64,000 nucleotides of DNA from VXNE01 sp963665455 (GCA_963665455.1 OY762279.1:3286001-3350000), one strand, 5' to 3'; positions 33,020 to 42,514 are shown, numbered from the stretch's first letter. Translations and numbers: made by a program. The notes: generated from the letters alone by a model not told the origin.

Positions 33020-34894
33020 CTACGGCGTGTACCAGATGGGCGAGGTGTACGCGCGCTCCTGCGTCACGACCGGCACGTTGTCAGGAATCTCGTCGCCGAA
33101 GAAGCGGGCGTCGTAGGCCGGCCAGCGGGGCGTGGGAATCTCCAGCACGCGCACGTAGTAGAAGGCGTGCTCATCCGGGTCGAAATCGGGGTCGGTCCAC
33201 GTGGCGGCCAGGTGCGTGTCGCCGATGGTGTTCGTGTACGAGGCGCTCGCGACGTCCACGGTGGAGCCGACCGGCGGCACCGTCCCGTCCTCCGCAACGC
33301 CACGGCCGTCCGAGAGCGCGACATGGAACACCCGCTCGTGCAGCCCGCCGTCCGCGTCGCGCCAACCCTTGACGATCTGCACCCGGTCGAGGTTCGCGCC
33401 GATCGGATCCTTCGTCGCGCCCACGAGAAACGTCGGTGCCTTGCCGTCTGGCGCCCGGGACAGGTCGCCGCCCATGGGCACGCCCTTGCCGTAACCCGGT
33501 GCCGCGAGGTTGGACTGGTCGGCATCGGTGGGCACGAAGTCCCAACCGCCGAAGAAACGCACGACCATGCGCGGCCCGGTCGTCGCGTACGTCTCCTTGC
33601 GCTTCATCGCCGCGAACAGCGCCTCCCGGGTGTTCTCCCGCGCCCAGACGGCGGCATAACCGGCAGCGGCCATGCGCCAGCGGTAGCGCGGGTGCGTGAT
33701 CCGGCCGGCGTGCGGCTCGACGATTGCATGCTTGCCCCAGAAGTTGTCCTCCGCGACCGCCGGCAGGCTGCCGTGCGCGTCGCTGCTGCCGATCAGGCCG
33801 AACTTGAACGGGTTGACCCCATGCCGCGCCCGCTGGTCGAGCCCGATCTTCAGCGCGGACCTTGCGTATTCGTACTGTAGCTCCTCGGCCGGGCGGGCAC
33901 GCACGGCGCCGTTCGGGTCGTCGACGCGGTTCTCGATGAGCGGCCCCGGCCATCCGTCGATGACGCCCCAGCTTTCCCAGTTCTCGTAGTCGGCGAATTC
34001 GTCGGTCGGCGACAGAATCGAGTTGGTCTCGCTGTCGCCCTTGATCTGGGTCACTTCGAGCAGCGGCTCCCAGCGGATGCGCATCCGCATATGTGCCGGG
34101 CTGAACGGTTCCCCCGCGCCGTCGGCGACCGCGAACTCGCGCCCGTTGCTCAGGTTCGGGTTGTGCGTCAGCGACATCACCTCGCCGCCGGTGAGTTCCT
34201 CGTAGCGGTTGAGGAACCGCCACAGGTCCTCCGGATTGGGGCTGTCCGTGGCGGAGAAGGGCAGGACCTGATCCACCTTGGACGCGCCGTCCTTGAAGAT
34301 GACCACGCGATGCCGCGTGCCGTCTTCGAAGCGCGACGTCCACTCGTAGCCGATGAATGCCGTGAAGCGCCCCGGTTCGTTGTAGCGGTCCGCCGAGGCG
34401 GTGACCCGGTTCCAGATGGAACGCCTGAAGGTCGTGTCCTGGATCCAGTTCGGGGGGCGCCCGGTGCCGATGATGAACTCGGTGAGCGCATCCGAGGAAG
34501 CGCCGCCGGCCAGCAGTTCCTGTAGCTCCGCGTGGAGGCGCGCCCCGGTCTCCGTCGCGAGCAGCACGGGGTTCGCCTCCTGAACTCCCGCGGCGACGCC
34601 GAGGTTCTCCGCGTGATCCGCGATCACCAGGAAGTCGAGCGGACGCCGCAGCCGGGCCTCCATCCCGTTGTGCGCGATCACCGTCCCGCCCCGCGCGACG
34701 GTGTAGGCGTCTTCGGGACCCAGGTTCCGGTTGCCGCGGGAACTCGCGTCCGTCGATAGCTTCGTGTGGAGGTGCGTGTCGCCCCAGAACACCCGGTTCG
34801 CGTGCTCCCCGGAGGGCGCGTACGAGGTGTCGGCGGCGGCGGACAGGGCCAGGAACGTCGTGGCGGCGACGAGAAAGCGCATCGTGTTTGTCAT
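33020..34894 (-). CDS. DUF3604 family protein (PHP-like, secreted)
   Basis: A 624-residue protein with a signal peptide (MRFLVAATTFLALSAAA from the second Met). It belongs to DUF3604, as shown by RVFWGDTHLHTKLSTDA, the GLxFxxxxDH-like LDFLVIADHAE, TAFIGYEWTS, the SHN-like TVIAHNGME and LTHNPN parts, and KFGLIGSSDAHGSLP. The His/Asp clusters are those of PHP-type metal sites, so a metal-dependent hydrolase is likely. The biochemical role of DUF3604 is unsettled. It follows no regulator and ends 25 bp before the SGNH esterase. The start could be ATG at 34894 or 34882. Confidence 0.85.
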   Translation of the reverse strand: MTNTMRFLVAATTFLALSAAADTSYAPSGEHANRVFWGDTHLHTKLSTDASSRGNRNLGPEDAYTVARGGTVIAHNGMEARLRRPLDFLVIADHAENLGVAAGVQEANPVLLATETGARLHAELQELLAGGASSDALTEFIIGTGRPPNWIQDTTFRRSIWNRVTASADRYNEPGRFTAFIGYEWTSRFEDGTRHRVVIFKDGASKVDQVLPFSATDSPNPEDLWRFLNRYEELTGGEVMSLTHNPNLSNGREFAVADGAGEPFSPAHMRMRIRWEPLLEVTQIKGDSETNSILSPTDEFADYENWESWGVIDGWPGPLIENRVDDPNGAVRARPAEELQYEYARSALKIGLDQRARHGVNPFKFGLIGSSDAHGSLPAVAEDNFWGKHAIVEPHAGRITHPRYRWRMAAAGYAAVWARENTREALFAAMKRKETYATTGPRMVVRFFGGWDFVPTDADQSNLAAPGYGKGVPMGGDLSRAPDGKAPTFLVGATKDPIGANLDRVQIVKGWRDADGGLHERVFHVALSDGRGVAEDGTVPPVGSTVDVASASYTNTIGDTHLAATWTDPDFDPDEHAFYYVRVLEIPTPRWPAYDARFFGDEIPDNVPVVTQERAYTSPIWYTP

Positions 34895-35042
34895 CCGGAT
34901 GGTCGAGCAGGTGGTGTCTGCGGCTCCGTCATCGCGATGCTAGGGCCTCGATGCATCCGGCATCAAGGGCGCGTTTTTGCCGACAGGCCGGTTGCTGACG
35001 GGTATGCCGGTATAGTGGCGGGGTCTCCGTTGGCCTCAGGAC

Positions 35043-35675
35043 ATGGAAGAGCGTCGGGACCGCGTGCAGTGGGTGTACGCCGCCAAGAACAACCACGAAC
35101 TCGAAGCGCGCTACGACGAGTGGGCGCGGGAGTACGACCGGGACCTGCTGGAAGAGTTCGCGTGGGTCGCCCCGCGGGTCGCCGTCGAGGTGTTCGCGCG
35201 ACACGTGCCTCGAGACGCGGAGATTCTTGATGCCGGCGTCGGCACCGGCCTCGTCGGCGAGCGCTTGACCGAGGCGGGCTATCGGCATCTCCACGGCATT
35301 GACCTCTCCGCCGGCATGCTGCGCGTTGCCCGTGGCAAGGCGCTATACCGGGACTTGCGGCGCATGACGCTGGGCGAACCCCTGGACTTCGCCGACGACC
35401 GCTTCGGCGCTGTCATCAGCGTGGGCGTGTTCACGACGGGACATGCGCCGGCGCATGCCTTCGATGAACTGGTGCGGATCACGAAACCCGGCGGCCACGT
35501 CGTGTTCTCGCTCAGGGCCGATACCCCGGAGGAACAGGGCTTCCACGAGTACCTAACGGGCCTGGAAGCCGCGGGGAGATGGGGTTTGGTCGAGCGTTCC
35601 GAACCGTATCGGCCGTTGCCGAAGGGCGAGCCGGAGGTCGTGCATCACGTGTGGGTGTATCGGGTCGCGTCGTGA
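35043..35675 (+). CDS. Class I SAM-dependent methyltransferase
   Basis: A 210-residue methyltransferase. Motif I ILDAGVGTGLVGERL, the acidic strand LHGIDLSAGMLRVA, and motif IV FGAVISVGVFTTGHAP with ITKPGGHVVFSL are all in place. The opening (NNHELEARYDEWAREYDRDL) is common in UbiE/Williams-Beuren-type small-molecule methyltransferases. Substrate unknown. It is divergent from the DUF3604 gene over a 148-bp gap and convergent with the next gene. Confidence 0.85.
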   Translation: MEERRDRVQWVYAAKNNHELEARYDEWAREYDRDLLEEFAWVAPRVAVEVFARHVPRDAEILDAGVGTGLVGERLTEAGYRHLHGIDLSAGMLRVARGKALYRDLRRMTLGEPLDFADDRFGAVISVGVFTTGHAPAHAFDELVRITKPGGHVVFSLRADTPEEQGFHEYLTGLEAAGRWGLVERSEPYRPLPKGEPEVVHHVWVYRVAS

Positions 35676-35728
35676 CCGAACCTTGCGACAACCTCTTTTG
35701 GGCCGGATGTCGCACCAAGAGCCCGAGC

Positions 35729-36394
35729 TCACCTCCTGCGCGGGACCTTGTGTTCCTCCGGTAGCGTGCAGAGCCGATCCATCCGGGTGACGCTGCCGTC
35801 GACGTACTCCCACACGAGCTGTTCGCCGTCCCGGTAGCGCCGCACCACCACGGGTCCCCAGCCGAACACGTGGAAATCCAGCACGCCTTGGTTCCAGATC
35901 ATGCTGGCCGACGTGCGCGCGCAATACGGCTTGCCCCCGATCCGGAAGACCACCGAGCCCTCGGTGTCGTTGGTGTGCTCGCCGAGCGTGCTGTTCGGGC
36001 CGTAGTCGTGAATGATGCCGCTGCTGGTGACGACCACCCGGCGTCCGCATTGTTCGATGCGTTCCACGTGGCCGACGCGTCCTTCCACCCCGAGCCATAG
36101 GCCGCGTATGTCGTCGGCCCCTTCGACCAGCGGTTCCGTGCATTCCGCGAGGATCGGCAAGGGGAAGTGGGCGTAGCTGCAGCCCGGCGTGTTGCCCTTG
36201 GGGATGTCCGCCGCGAGTTTCCCGCTGCCATCGAGCTCGGGCAGTTCGCAATAGTCGACCGCGCTGCCATCGCCGGCGAGGGTCGCGGGGTCGGTTGTGA
36301 GGGGTGGCCTCGGCGAGAAGAAGAGCGCCCAGAAGGCCGCCAGAACACCGCCGCCGATGACGGCAAGAGACCACAGAACCACCTTCTTGCGCAT
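35729..36394 (-). CDS. Hypothetical single-pass membrane protein
   Basis: 221 residues. A basic start and one hydrophobic helix (KKVVLWSLAVIGGGVLAAFWALFF, split here as residues 4-27) anchor an extracytoplasmic domain. That domain has Cys at several positions, an SYAHFPLPI segment, a middle DDIRGLWLGVEGRV strand and a C-terminal strand set (GVLDFHVFGWGPVVVRRYRDG). I do not recognise the family. It is followed on the same strand, after a 28-bp gap, by the dehalogenase-like gene as one reads upstream, so the two may be co-transcribed. Confidence 0.6.
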   Translation of the reverse strand: MRKKVVLWSLAVIGGGVLAAFWALFFSPRPPLTTDPATLAGDGSAVDYCELPELDGSGKLAADIPKGNTPGCSYAHFPLPILAECTEPLVEGADDIRGLWLGVEGRVGHVERIEQCGRRVVVTSSGIIHDYGPNSTLGEHTNDTEGSVVFRIGGKPYCARTSASMIWNQGVLDFHVFGWGPVVVRRYRDGEQLVWEYVDGSVTRMDRLCTLPEEHKVPRRR

Positions 36395-36422
36395 CGTGTG
36401 ACTTCCGGTCTTGCGCTCGGCC

Positions 36423-37484
36423 TCAGGTGCTGCGGATGAGGTTGACGATGGCCGCCGTCACCCGTTCCGGGCAGTTCTCCTGCACGAAGTGTCCGCCCCC
36501 TTGGATCGTCGCATGGGGCAGCCCCTGTGCGCCCGGCACCCGCTCCCGGAACTGGGCGTCGCCTCCCCGGGTGACCGGATCGTTGTCCGCGAAGGCGCAC
36601 AGGAAGGGCTTGTCGAAGCGGTCGAAGAACTCCCAGGCATGGCGCTGGGCTTCCAGGGACGGATCGGTTGGAAGCGTGGGCACCTGGCTCGGCATCGCCC
36701 GCGGTCCCATCTTGTAGCTCCGATCCGGGAACGGCGCGTCGTAGGCCTTCGCCAAGTCCGAGGGGAATGGCGAGCCCATGCCCAGATTGTGTAGGAGAAA
36801 CCGGACGGCCCGCACGAGATTGGACCGCCGTTCCATCATCATGGACATCATGAAGCCGATGGGCATGTCCTCCGTCTCCCAGCAGAACTTCTGCCAGTAG
36901 GCGAACTTCGTCGCCGGATTTCCGGGCATCTGGCTCAATGCGCGCTGCATCTGGACGAGGGTGGGGGTGGGCGCCTCTGCGCGAAATCGCTCCACTTCCG
37001 CGACCACGTCCTCGGGAAGATCCGGGTTGTACGGCAAGCCGGTATTGGAGATGACGACGCGGTCGAACCGCTCCGGGTGATCCACGACCATCCGCAGCCC
37101 GATGAGTCCACCCCAGTCCTGGCCGAAGAAGGTGATACCGGAGAAGTCGTTCCCTCCGAGCCAGCGCCCCATCCAGTCCACCTGCCGTTGGTAGCTGTAG
37201 TCCTCAAGGGCGGCGGGCTTGTCGGACTTGCCGTAGCCCGGAAGGTCCGGCGCGATCACCCGCATCCCCTCCCCGACGAGCAGCGGGATCATCTTGCGAT
37301 AGAGATAGCTCCACACGGGCTGGCCGTGCATGCACAAGACCAGTGGGCCATCCTCGGGGCCTTCGGCGACGTGGTGGATGCGGAGGTCGCTGCCGTCATC
37401 CGTCTGAACGGTGGTGTAGTGCGGTTCGAACGGGTAGTCCGCGAGGTTCGCGAAGCGGGACTCGGGGGTTCTGAGGATTTGCAT
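36423..37484 (-). CDS. Haloalkane-dehalogenase-like alpha/beta hydrolase
   Basis: A 353-residue hydrolase of the haloalkane dehalogenase branch. The oxyanion region CMHGQPVWSYLYRKM (residues 51-65) and the nucleophile Asp123 in FFGQDWGGLIGLR match dehalogenases, which use Asp where esterases use Ser. PDLPGYGKSDKP and the final His in QGGGHFVQENCPE complete the fold. It is ~50 residues longer than DhlA-type enzymes, with the extra in the cap. Activity on a halogenated compound is inferred; epoxide hydrolases share the Asp but usually show different cap tyrosines. Confidence 0.8.
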   Translation of the reverse strand: MQILRTPESRFANLADYPFEPHYTTVQTDDGSDLRIHHVAEGPEDGPLVLCMHGQPVWSYLYRKMIPLLVGEGMRVIAPDLPGYGKSDKPAALEDYSYQRQVDWMGRWLGGNDFSGITFFGQDWGGLIGLRMVVDHPERFDRVVISNTGLPYNPDLPEDVVAEVERFRAEAPTPTLVQMQRALSQMPGNPATKFAYWQKFCWETEDMPIGFMMSMMMERRSNLVRAVRFLLHNLGMGSPFPSDLAKAYDAPFPDRSYKMGPRAMPSQVPTLPTDPSLEAQRHAWEFFDRFDKPFLCAFADNDPVTRGGDAQFRERVPGAQGLPHATIQGGGHFVQENCPERVTAAIVNLIRST

Positions 37485-37533
37485 GGGGACTCGTTCCGGG
37501 GAGGGGCGTTCTGGCCCGCGATTGTAGCGAGTG

Positions 37534-37609
37534 GCGGGACGTGGGGACGACGGCGGCGCGCCGAGCGCGCGGGCGTCGCGGTATCGCGGCGCGGGTGGCC
37601 ACGTCCCGC
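37534..37609. repeat. 11-bp inverted repeat between divergent genes
   Basis: GCGGGACGTGG (37534-37544) and CCACGTCCCGC (37599-37609) are perfect inverted copies, 54 bp apart. They lie in the gap between the dehalogenase-like gene and the divergent VOC gene. They could be two operator half-sites or a coincidence in GC-rich DNA. Confidence 0.35.
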
Positions 37610-37636
37610 GGAGGACGGATGCGGTAGGCTGGACGG

Positions 37637-38053
37637 ATGAGACTGAGCACGCACCTGTCGTTCGACGGCACCTGCCGGGAGGCGTTCGGCTTCTACGAGC
37701 GGGTGCTGGGTGGCTCCATCCTCACGATGCTGACCTATCGCGATTCGCCGATGGCGGACCAAGTGCCGCCGGACTGCGGCGACAGGATCATCCACGCAAC
37801 GCTGAAGCTCGGCGGGTTCGAACTGATGGGAGCGGACGCGCTGCCCGGGCGGTTCGAGCCTCAGCGCGGCTTTCAGGTGGTGCTCCAACCCGAAGATCCG
37901 GATGAGGCGCGACGCATATTCGACCTGTTCGCGGAGGGCGGCGAGGTGATGCTGCCGCTTCAGAAGACCTTCTGGTCTCCATGCTTCGGGGCGCTGGCCG
38001 ACCGGTTCGGGGTGCCGTGGGAGATCAGCTGCGAGGGAGGAAGCGAGGGCTGA
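37637..38053 (+). CDS. VOC-superfamily protein, PhnB/glyoxalase-like
   Basis: A 138-residue vicinal-oxygen-chelate fold protein of the PhnB (3-demethylubiquinone-9 3-methyltransferase-like) type. It starts LSTHLSFDGTCREAFGFYERVLGG and has the RIIHATLKLGGFELMGAD strand and the closing PCFGALADRFGVPWEIS segment. These small dimers bind a metal or metabolite; this branch has no assigned reaction. It is divergent from the dehalogenase-like gene. Confidence 0.85.
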   Translation: MRLSTHLSFDGTCREAFGFYERVLGGSILTMLTYRDSPMADQVPPDCGDRIIHATLKLGGFELMGADALPGRFEPQRGFQVVLQPEDPDEARRIFDLFAEGGEVMLPLQKTFWSPCFGALADRFGVPWEISCEGGSEG

Positions 38054-38079
38054 TCGCCGACAGGAACCGGCCGCGTCCC

Positions 38080-38439
38080 TCACATGCCGGCGGACTCCAT
38101 CTCCGCCAGCTTCGGGAACTGTTCCTGGGCCCAGGACCGGACACGGCGCACCAAGTCGTCCGGGGTTTCTGTGCGCACCGCGTTCAAGAACAGCGCTGCT
38201 TGGCGTCCATCGCCGTAGAACGTCTCGGCGCGTCCACTTACGGTGTACGAGGCCGGGTCCGTCTTGGCGTTCGTGTTGGCGATGAGGCCCAGGTTGTGCG
38301 CGACGTGGTCGGCGACCAGATCGGCGGCGTCGTGGGGATCGGGGATCACGACCGGCCCCGTGCTGGTGGGCGTCCAGAAGACGCCGTTGGCCCATTCCGC
38401 CCTGACCGTCAGATGCGCGTAGTAGAAGAGCTTGCTGAT
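38080..38439 (-). CDS. Small unknown protein, apparent AUC start
   Basis: 119 residues if translation begins at ATC (38439-38437). That codon sits 7 nt after an AAGGAG ribosome site on the minus strand, while no ATG, GTG or TTG lies between it and the next upstream stop. A GTG at 38349 would give 89 residues but skips the well-formed ISKLFYYAHLTVRAEWANG opening and has no ribosome site. Either a true non-AUG start or a mutated ATG explains this. The protein (NLGLIANTNAKTDPA; FYGDGRQAALFLNAV) is not recognised. It lies between the VOC gene (convergent) and the amidohydrolase on the same strand. Confidence 0.5.
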   Translation of the reverse strand: MSKLFYYAHLTVRAEWANGVFWTPTSTGPVVIPDPHDAADLVADHVAHNLGLIANTNAKTDPASYTVSGRAETFYGDGRQAALFLNAVRTETPDDLVRRVRSWAQEQFPKLAEMESAGM

Positions 38440-38526
38440 CGTTGGTCTCCTTCTCGAGCTGCGGTGTCGTGTGTTTCGAGTGAAACGCGAGCCGGGCGTG
38501 ACGGCAAGCGGCCGTCGGTCACATCG

Positions 38527-40290
38527 TCACGACTCCGCCCCTCGCCGAAACACCGACTTCCCCCGCGCAAAGGTCTCGACCACCGGTATGTCGGCCAGGG
38601 TCTCCGGATCCGCCGCGAGCGGATTCGCCCCAAGCACCACGAGGTCCGCCCGCTTCCCCGGCGTGATGGACCCCTTGCTGTCCTCCTCGAAGTACTGATA
38701 CGCGGCACCCAAGGTGACCGCATGGAGCGCCTCCTCGACGCTCGCGCGCTGCTCCGGGCCGAGCACGTGGCCGCTGCGCGTGGTGCGGTTCACGGTGATG
38801 TGGATCAGCCGCATCATGTCCGGCGGCACCACCGGCGCGTCGTTGTGTACCGTGAACGGGATGCCGTGCGCGATGGTGGCCTTGACGGGGCTCGTGTGGG
38901 CCGCGCGTGCCTCCCCGAAGCTCCGGCGGTGCCAGTCGCCCCAGAAGAAGGGGTGTGCCGCGTAGTAGGAGGGCACGAGGCCGAGCGCCTTCACGGTGGG
39001 AAGCTGGTCCGGGCGCATTAGCTGCGCGTGGATGATCACGGAACGGTGGTCCGGTAGCGCGGCCGGGTCCACGGCCCCGGCGATGCCCGCGATCATCGCG
39101 TCGATGGCGGCATCGCCGTTGGCGTGTACGAGCACCGGGGTACCACGGTCGATCATCTTGGCGACGCGTTCCTTGTAGATGTCGACGTCGGATGCGGGAT
39201 AGGCGACGTAGTCGGGCGGCGCGTTCTCCGGGCCTTCGGTGTAGGGCTCGGACAACCAGGCGGTACGGCCCTGGGGCGAGCCGTCGAGGAGGAACTTCGC
39301 CCCGCCGACGCGGAAGCCGCCGCGGTAGGCGGGGTCGTGACGGATGCCGTCGAGCGTCTCGTCGTCAAGGGCGTTGACTGACACGTAGGCGACGACGTCG
39401 ACGGGAAAAGCCTCGCGCTCCGCTGCGGCGCGCATCGCGGCGACGTCCGGCAGGGTGGCGGCCCCGTCCTGCACCGTCGTGATGCCGAAGCTCGCGTGAT
39501 GGTCGAGGGCGCGGCGCAGCAGCCTCTCATAGCGCTCGGGCTCGACGCGCCCGAACTGGCCCAGCGTGAACTGCACGGCGGCGGTTTCCTCCATCACGCC
39601 GTTGGGCTCGTTGCTGTTCGGGTGCCTGCGGATCACGCCGCCGGGCGGATTCGCCGTGTCGGCGTCGATGCCGATGGCGGCCAGCGCCGGGGAGTTGACC
39701 GCGGCGAGGTGCCCGGAGACGTGCATCAGCGCGATGGGATGGTCCGTGGATGCGCGGTCGAGGTCGTCCCGCGTCGGGTGGCGGTTCTCGGCGATGAGCG
39801 AGTCGTCGTAGCCGTAGCCGAACAGCCATTCGCCCGCCGGCAGTTCGCGTTCGGCGATCCGCTCGCGGAGCAGACGCACGATGTCGTCCATGTTCGTCAC
39901 CGGCCCGACGGGCGGCGAGGAGAGGTTCACGAAGTCGATCAGCCGCGCGACGAAGGAGACGTGGCCGTGGGCGTCGATGAAGCCGGGAACGAGGGCCTGC
40001 TCGCCTAGTTCGACGGTTCGGGTGTTCGGTCCACGGAATGCCAGCAATTCGCCTGCATCCCCTACTGCGGCGATGGTGTCTCCGCGCACGGCGACGGCGT
40101 TGGCGCCGGCGAGGGCGTCGTCCATGGTGACGATGTGGTCGCCGAGGAATAGGAGGTCCGCCGGCGGTTGCGGCGGCACTTCGGGCGGCAGGTCCGAACA
40201 GCCGCCGAACAGCGCGAAGAGCAGCACGCCGATTGCTCCGGCCGCGTGCAACGAAAACCGATGCGCTATGGGGGACGGCGAAGTTGACAT
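38527..40290 (-). CDS. YtcJ-like amidohydrolase, lipoprotein
   Basis: A 587-residue metal-dependent hydrolase of the YtcJ/amidohydrolase_3 group. A lipobox (LFALFGGC, Cys at ~31) predicts a lipid-anchored, periplasmic protein. The metal site shows FIDAHGHVSF (HxH), the subsequent DGSPQGRTAW, VHANGDAAI, IIHAQLM and VHNDAPVV motifs, and the closing GSITPGKRADLVVL of the amidohydrolase beta-sandwich. Family members are often annotated as exoenzyme- or amide-hydrolase-like without tested substrates. It starts 48 bp after the end of the metallophosphoesterase gene on the same strand. Confidence 0.88.
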   Translation of the reverse strand: MSTSPSPIAHRFSLHAAGAIGVLLFALFGGCSDLPPEVPPQPPADLLFLGDHIVTMDDALAGANAVAVRGDTIAAVGDAGELLAFRGPNTRTVELGEQALVPGFIDAHGHVSFVARLIDFVNLSSPPVGPVTNMDDIVRLLRERIAERELPAGEWLFGYGYDDSLIAENRHPTRDDLDRASTDHPIALMHVSGHLAAVNSPALAAIGIDADTANPPGGVIRRHPNSNEPNGVMEETAAVQFTLGQFGRVEPERYERLLRRALDHHASFGITTVQDGAATLPDVAAMRAAAEREAFPVDVVAYVSVNALDDETLDGIRHDPAYRGGFRVGGAKFLLDGSPQGRTAWLSEPYTEGPENAPPDYVAYPASDVDIYKERVAKMIDRGTPVLVHANGDAAIDAMIAGIAGAVDPAALPDHRSVIIHAQLMRPDQLPTVKALGLVPSYYAAHPFFWGDWHRRSFGEARAAHTSPVKATIAHGIPFTVHNDAPVVPPDMMRLIHITVNRTTRSGHVLGPEQRASVEEALHAVTLGAAYQYFEEDSKGSITPGKRADLVVLGANPLAADPETLADIPVVETFARGKSVFRRGAES

Positions 40291-40338
40291 GCTGTCGTGC
40301 AGTTTCTCATCCCAAGGGTGGGATGGCCCGCGAGTCCG

Positions 40339-42267
40339 CTACTCGCCCGCTTCCCGGGCGCCGCCGTCCACCCGTACGAACGTACCGGAACCGGCGACCG
40401 GCGCCTGGCCGAACCGGTACGGCTGCCAGTGGAGGGCCACGCCGGCGGAGCCAGGGTAAAGCCACGCGATCCGGTTGCCGGTGCCGTCGTCGTCCCAGTC
40501 CACGGCCGCCACGCTTAGCCGGACGGCGGGCCAGGGTTCGCCCGCGTGCTCGTCCAGGAACGCACCGTCGATGCGCGCCTCCACCGCATAGCCGTCGGCG
40601 GTCCGGCGGGTGCGCCACTCGACGGGCGCCAGGGACGCGGACAGATACCTGAGGTCCGGGGTCCGCGCGGCGTCCACCAGCGTGAGGTAGCCGATGGCGA
40701 CGGCCGCGAGATCGCCGGTGGTCGCTGCCTGGTAGAGAGGCATGTTGGCCGACCGCGCCGGTTCCGGCCGCGCGTCCGCGAAGAACAGCACCGCGTCCTG
40801 GAGCTGCGCCCCCCGGTCGGACGACGCGAGAATCTCGTCGTCGAAGACGTGCGCGGCGAAGTAGAGGTCGCCGCCGGCCTCGCGCACGTCGAACCGGTAG
40901 GTGAGGTCCGTCGGCGCGAGACGCCGGCTCGCGACGTCCCCCTGGTTCGAGACACGATGACGCAACTCGTCCCAGTCGCCGAGATCCCCGTCCACAGTGG
41001 GCGCGGGGCCGGACGGAAGGGGCAGCGGCGCGACGGGGAGGAGCGCGGATGTGACGTTAAGGGGCACCGGTTGTCCTCCCGCGGTGGTCTCCAGCGACCA
41101 GGCCACGCGACCCGGCCGCAGGTCCGCCCACGGCGTCGAGGTCGCGGCGGCCAGGGGGAACTCGACGCGTACGGCGTCGCCGGGTGCAACCACTCTGGAA
41201 CCCGGTGGTCCCGCGTAGATGAGGTCCGGACCGGCGTCGACGTGATAGGCGACGCGCAGGTCCGCATCGCCCCGGTTGGCCACTTCGAACGCGACGCTCC
41301 CCGAGTCGAATGCGTCGCCCGAGCCTTGCCCCGGCAGCGAGCGGACGGCCCGTGAGAGGTTGGCCACCGCATCGCGGGCCGGCTCCGTCACGAGGTCGTC
41401 GCCGGCGATGCCGTCGAGCTGGAGGTTCGCGAGCCGGGGTCCCGCGTCCGTCATGGTCACCAAGGCGACCTGGTCGAACTCGCCGTAGATCTTGCCGCGC
41501 AGGGAACTGCCGCCGCCCGTGGTGGCGAGCGTGATGTACTTCCGGTCGTTCCTGACGTGCCGGACGTAGCGGTGGCGGTGCCCGGCGAAGACCGTGTAGT
41601 CCCGCTCGCCGAGCATGGCCTCCAGCTTGAGCCAGTCATCGAGTACGGTCGGGTAGTCCCACAACGGCTGGTGGACGAGCACGATCGTCCAGCGGGGGGT
41701 GGGGAACTCCGCCAGCGTCTCCTCGACGAAGGCGAGCTGCTCCTCCTGAGTCCACGGCCCCGGCAGCGACTCCTCCCTGCCCACCATCTGGAACAGTTCC
41801 GAGTTCAATACCAGGAACAGCACGTCCCGGTAGACGAAGCGGTAGTAGGACGGCCCGAAGCGCGCCCGCCATGCCTCGGCCATCACGGCGTTGTTCATGT
41901 CGTGGTTGCCGGCCACGTAGAAGAACGGCGTCTCGAACCCCGCGACCAGGCCCTCGAACTCGTCCCACTCGCGCTTGATCTGCGCTGGATCCTCCGTGTA
42001 GCCCTCGATCAGGTCGCCGACGCTGACCACGAACGCGGGCTCGAGGACGTTGACCTTCGGTATGGCGGATGCGAACACGCCGGGCCGCGCACCGCCCGTG
42101 CGGTCGCTGATGATCGCGAAGTGGAAATCGCCGTCGGCATCGTTGGCGTCGAGCCCCGTCCAGGGCCGGGCGCCGTCTTCCACCGCGACGTCGATCCGGG
42201 GTCCGGAAGAAGGGCTGCACGCGGCGAGGCACAGGCAGGCAAGGACAAGGACGAGGGCGAGGCGCAT
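40339..42267 (-). CDS. Calcineurin-like metallophosphoesterase lipoprotein with CBM9-like C-terminus
   Basis: 642 residues starting at the ATG of a lipoprotein signal (RLALVLVLACLCLAAC). The phosphoesterase core has FAIISDRTGG (D-x-H replaced by D-x-T at the first site), SVGDLIEGY, VAGNHDMNN, IVLVHQPLWD and FAGHRHRYVRH, so most metal ligands are present but the first His is changed. A middle beta domain follows. The last ~190 residues (VDGDLGDWDEL, then LYFAAHVFDDEIL, ending YRFGQAPVAG) look like a family 9 carbohydrate-binding module. It is probably an outer-surface enzyme acting on phosphorylated or sugar-linked substrates. Upstream extension past 42267 is unlikely. Confidence 0.82.
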   Translation of the reverse strand: MRLALVLVLACLCLAACSPSSGPRIDVAVEDGARPWTGLDANDADGDFHFAIISDRTGGARPGVFASAIPKVNVLEPAFVVSVGDLIEGYTEDPAQIKREWDEFEGLVAGFETPFFYVAGNHDMNNAVMAEAWRARFGPSYYRFVYRDVLFLVLNSELFQMVGREESLPGPWTQEEQLAFVEETLAEFPTPRWTIVLVHQPLWDYPTVLDDWLKLEAMLGERDYTVFAGHRHRYVRHVRNDRKYITLATTGGGSSLRGKIYGEFDQVALVTMTDAGPRLANLQLDGIAGDDLVTEPARDAVANLSRAVRSLPGQGSGDAFDSGSVAFEVANRGDADLRVAYHVDAGPDLIYAGPPGSRVVAPGDAVRVEFPLAAATSTPWADLRPGRVAWSLETTAGGQPVPLNVTSALLPVAPLPLPSGPAPTVDGDLGDWDELRHRVSNQGDVASRRLAPTDLTYRFDVREAGGDLYFAAHVFDDEILASSDRGAQLQDAVLFFADARPEPARSANMPLYQAATTGDLAAVAIGYLTLVDAARTPDLRYLSASLAPVEWRTRRTADGYAVEARIDGAFLDEHAGEPWPAVRLSVAAVDWDDDGTGNRIAWLYPGSAGVALHWQPYRFGQAPVAGSGTFVRVDGGAREAGE

Positions 42268-42514
42268 GGTTGGGTCACTCGGGCCGACGGCGCGCGCCAC
42301 TATAGCGCCCCATGGCCGGCCCGTCGCCTCGCGACGCGAACGCAGTTCGCGCACGCTTGGCAACGGCGCCGCCCGCGGCCCAGCCACGCTGTCCGTCCAT
42401 GGGACATCCGGTGCCGGTTGCTGCGCTCCCGACTCGTTGCGGTAGCTGATAGCCCGGGTGAGCGACGCCGCCACGGATGCGGTCGCGCCTACTCGGCGAG
42501 GCGCTCGTCGGCGG

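Noticed and set aside
40308..40325. Hairpin CATCCCA-AGGG-TGGGATG as terminator of the phosphoesterase lipoprotein gene
   Set aside because: Short stem and no U-tract on the minus strand; it lies just before the next co-directional gene.
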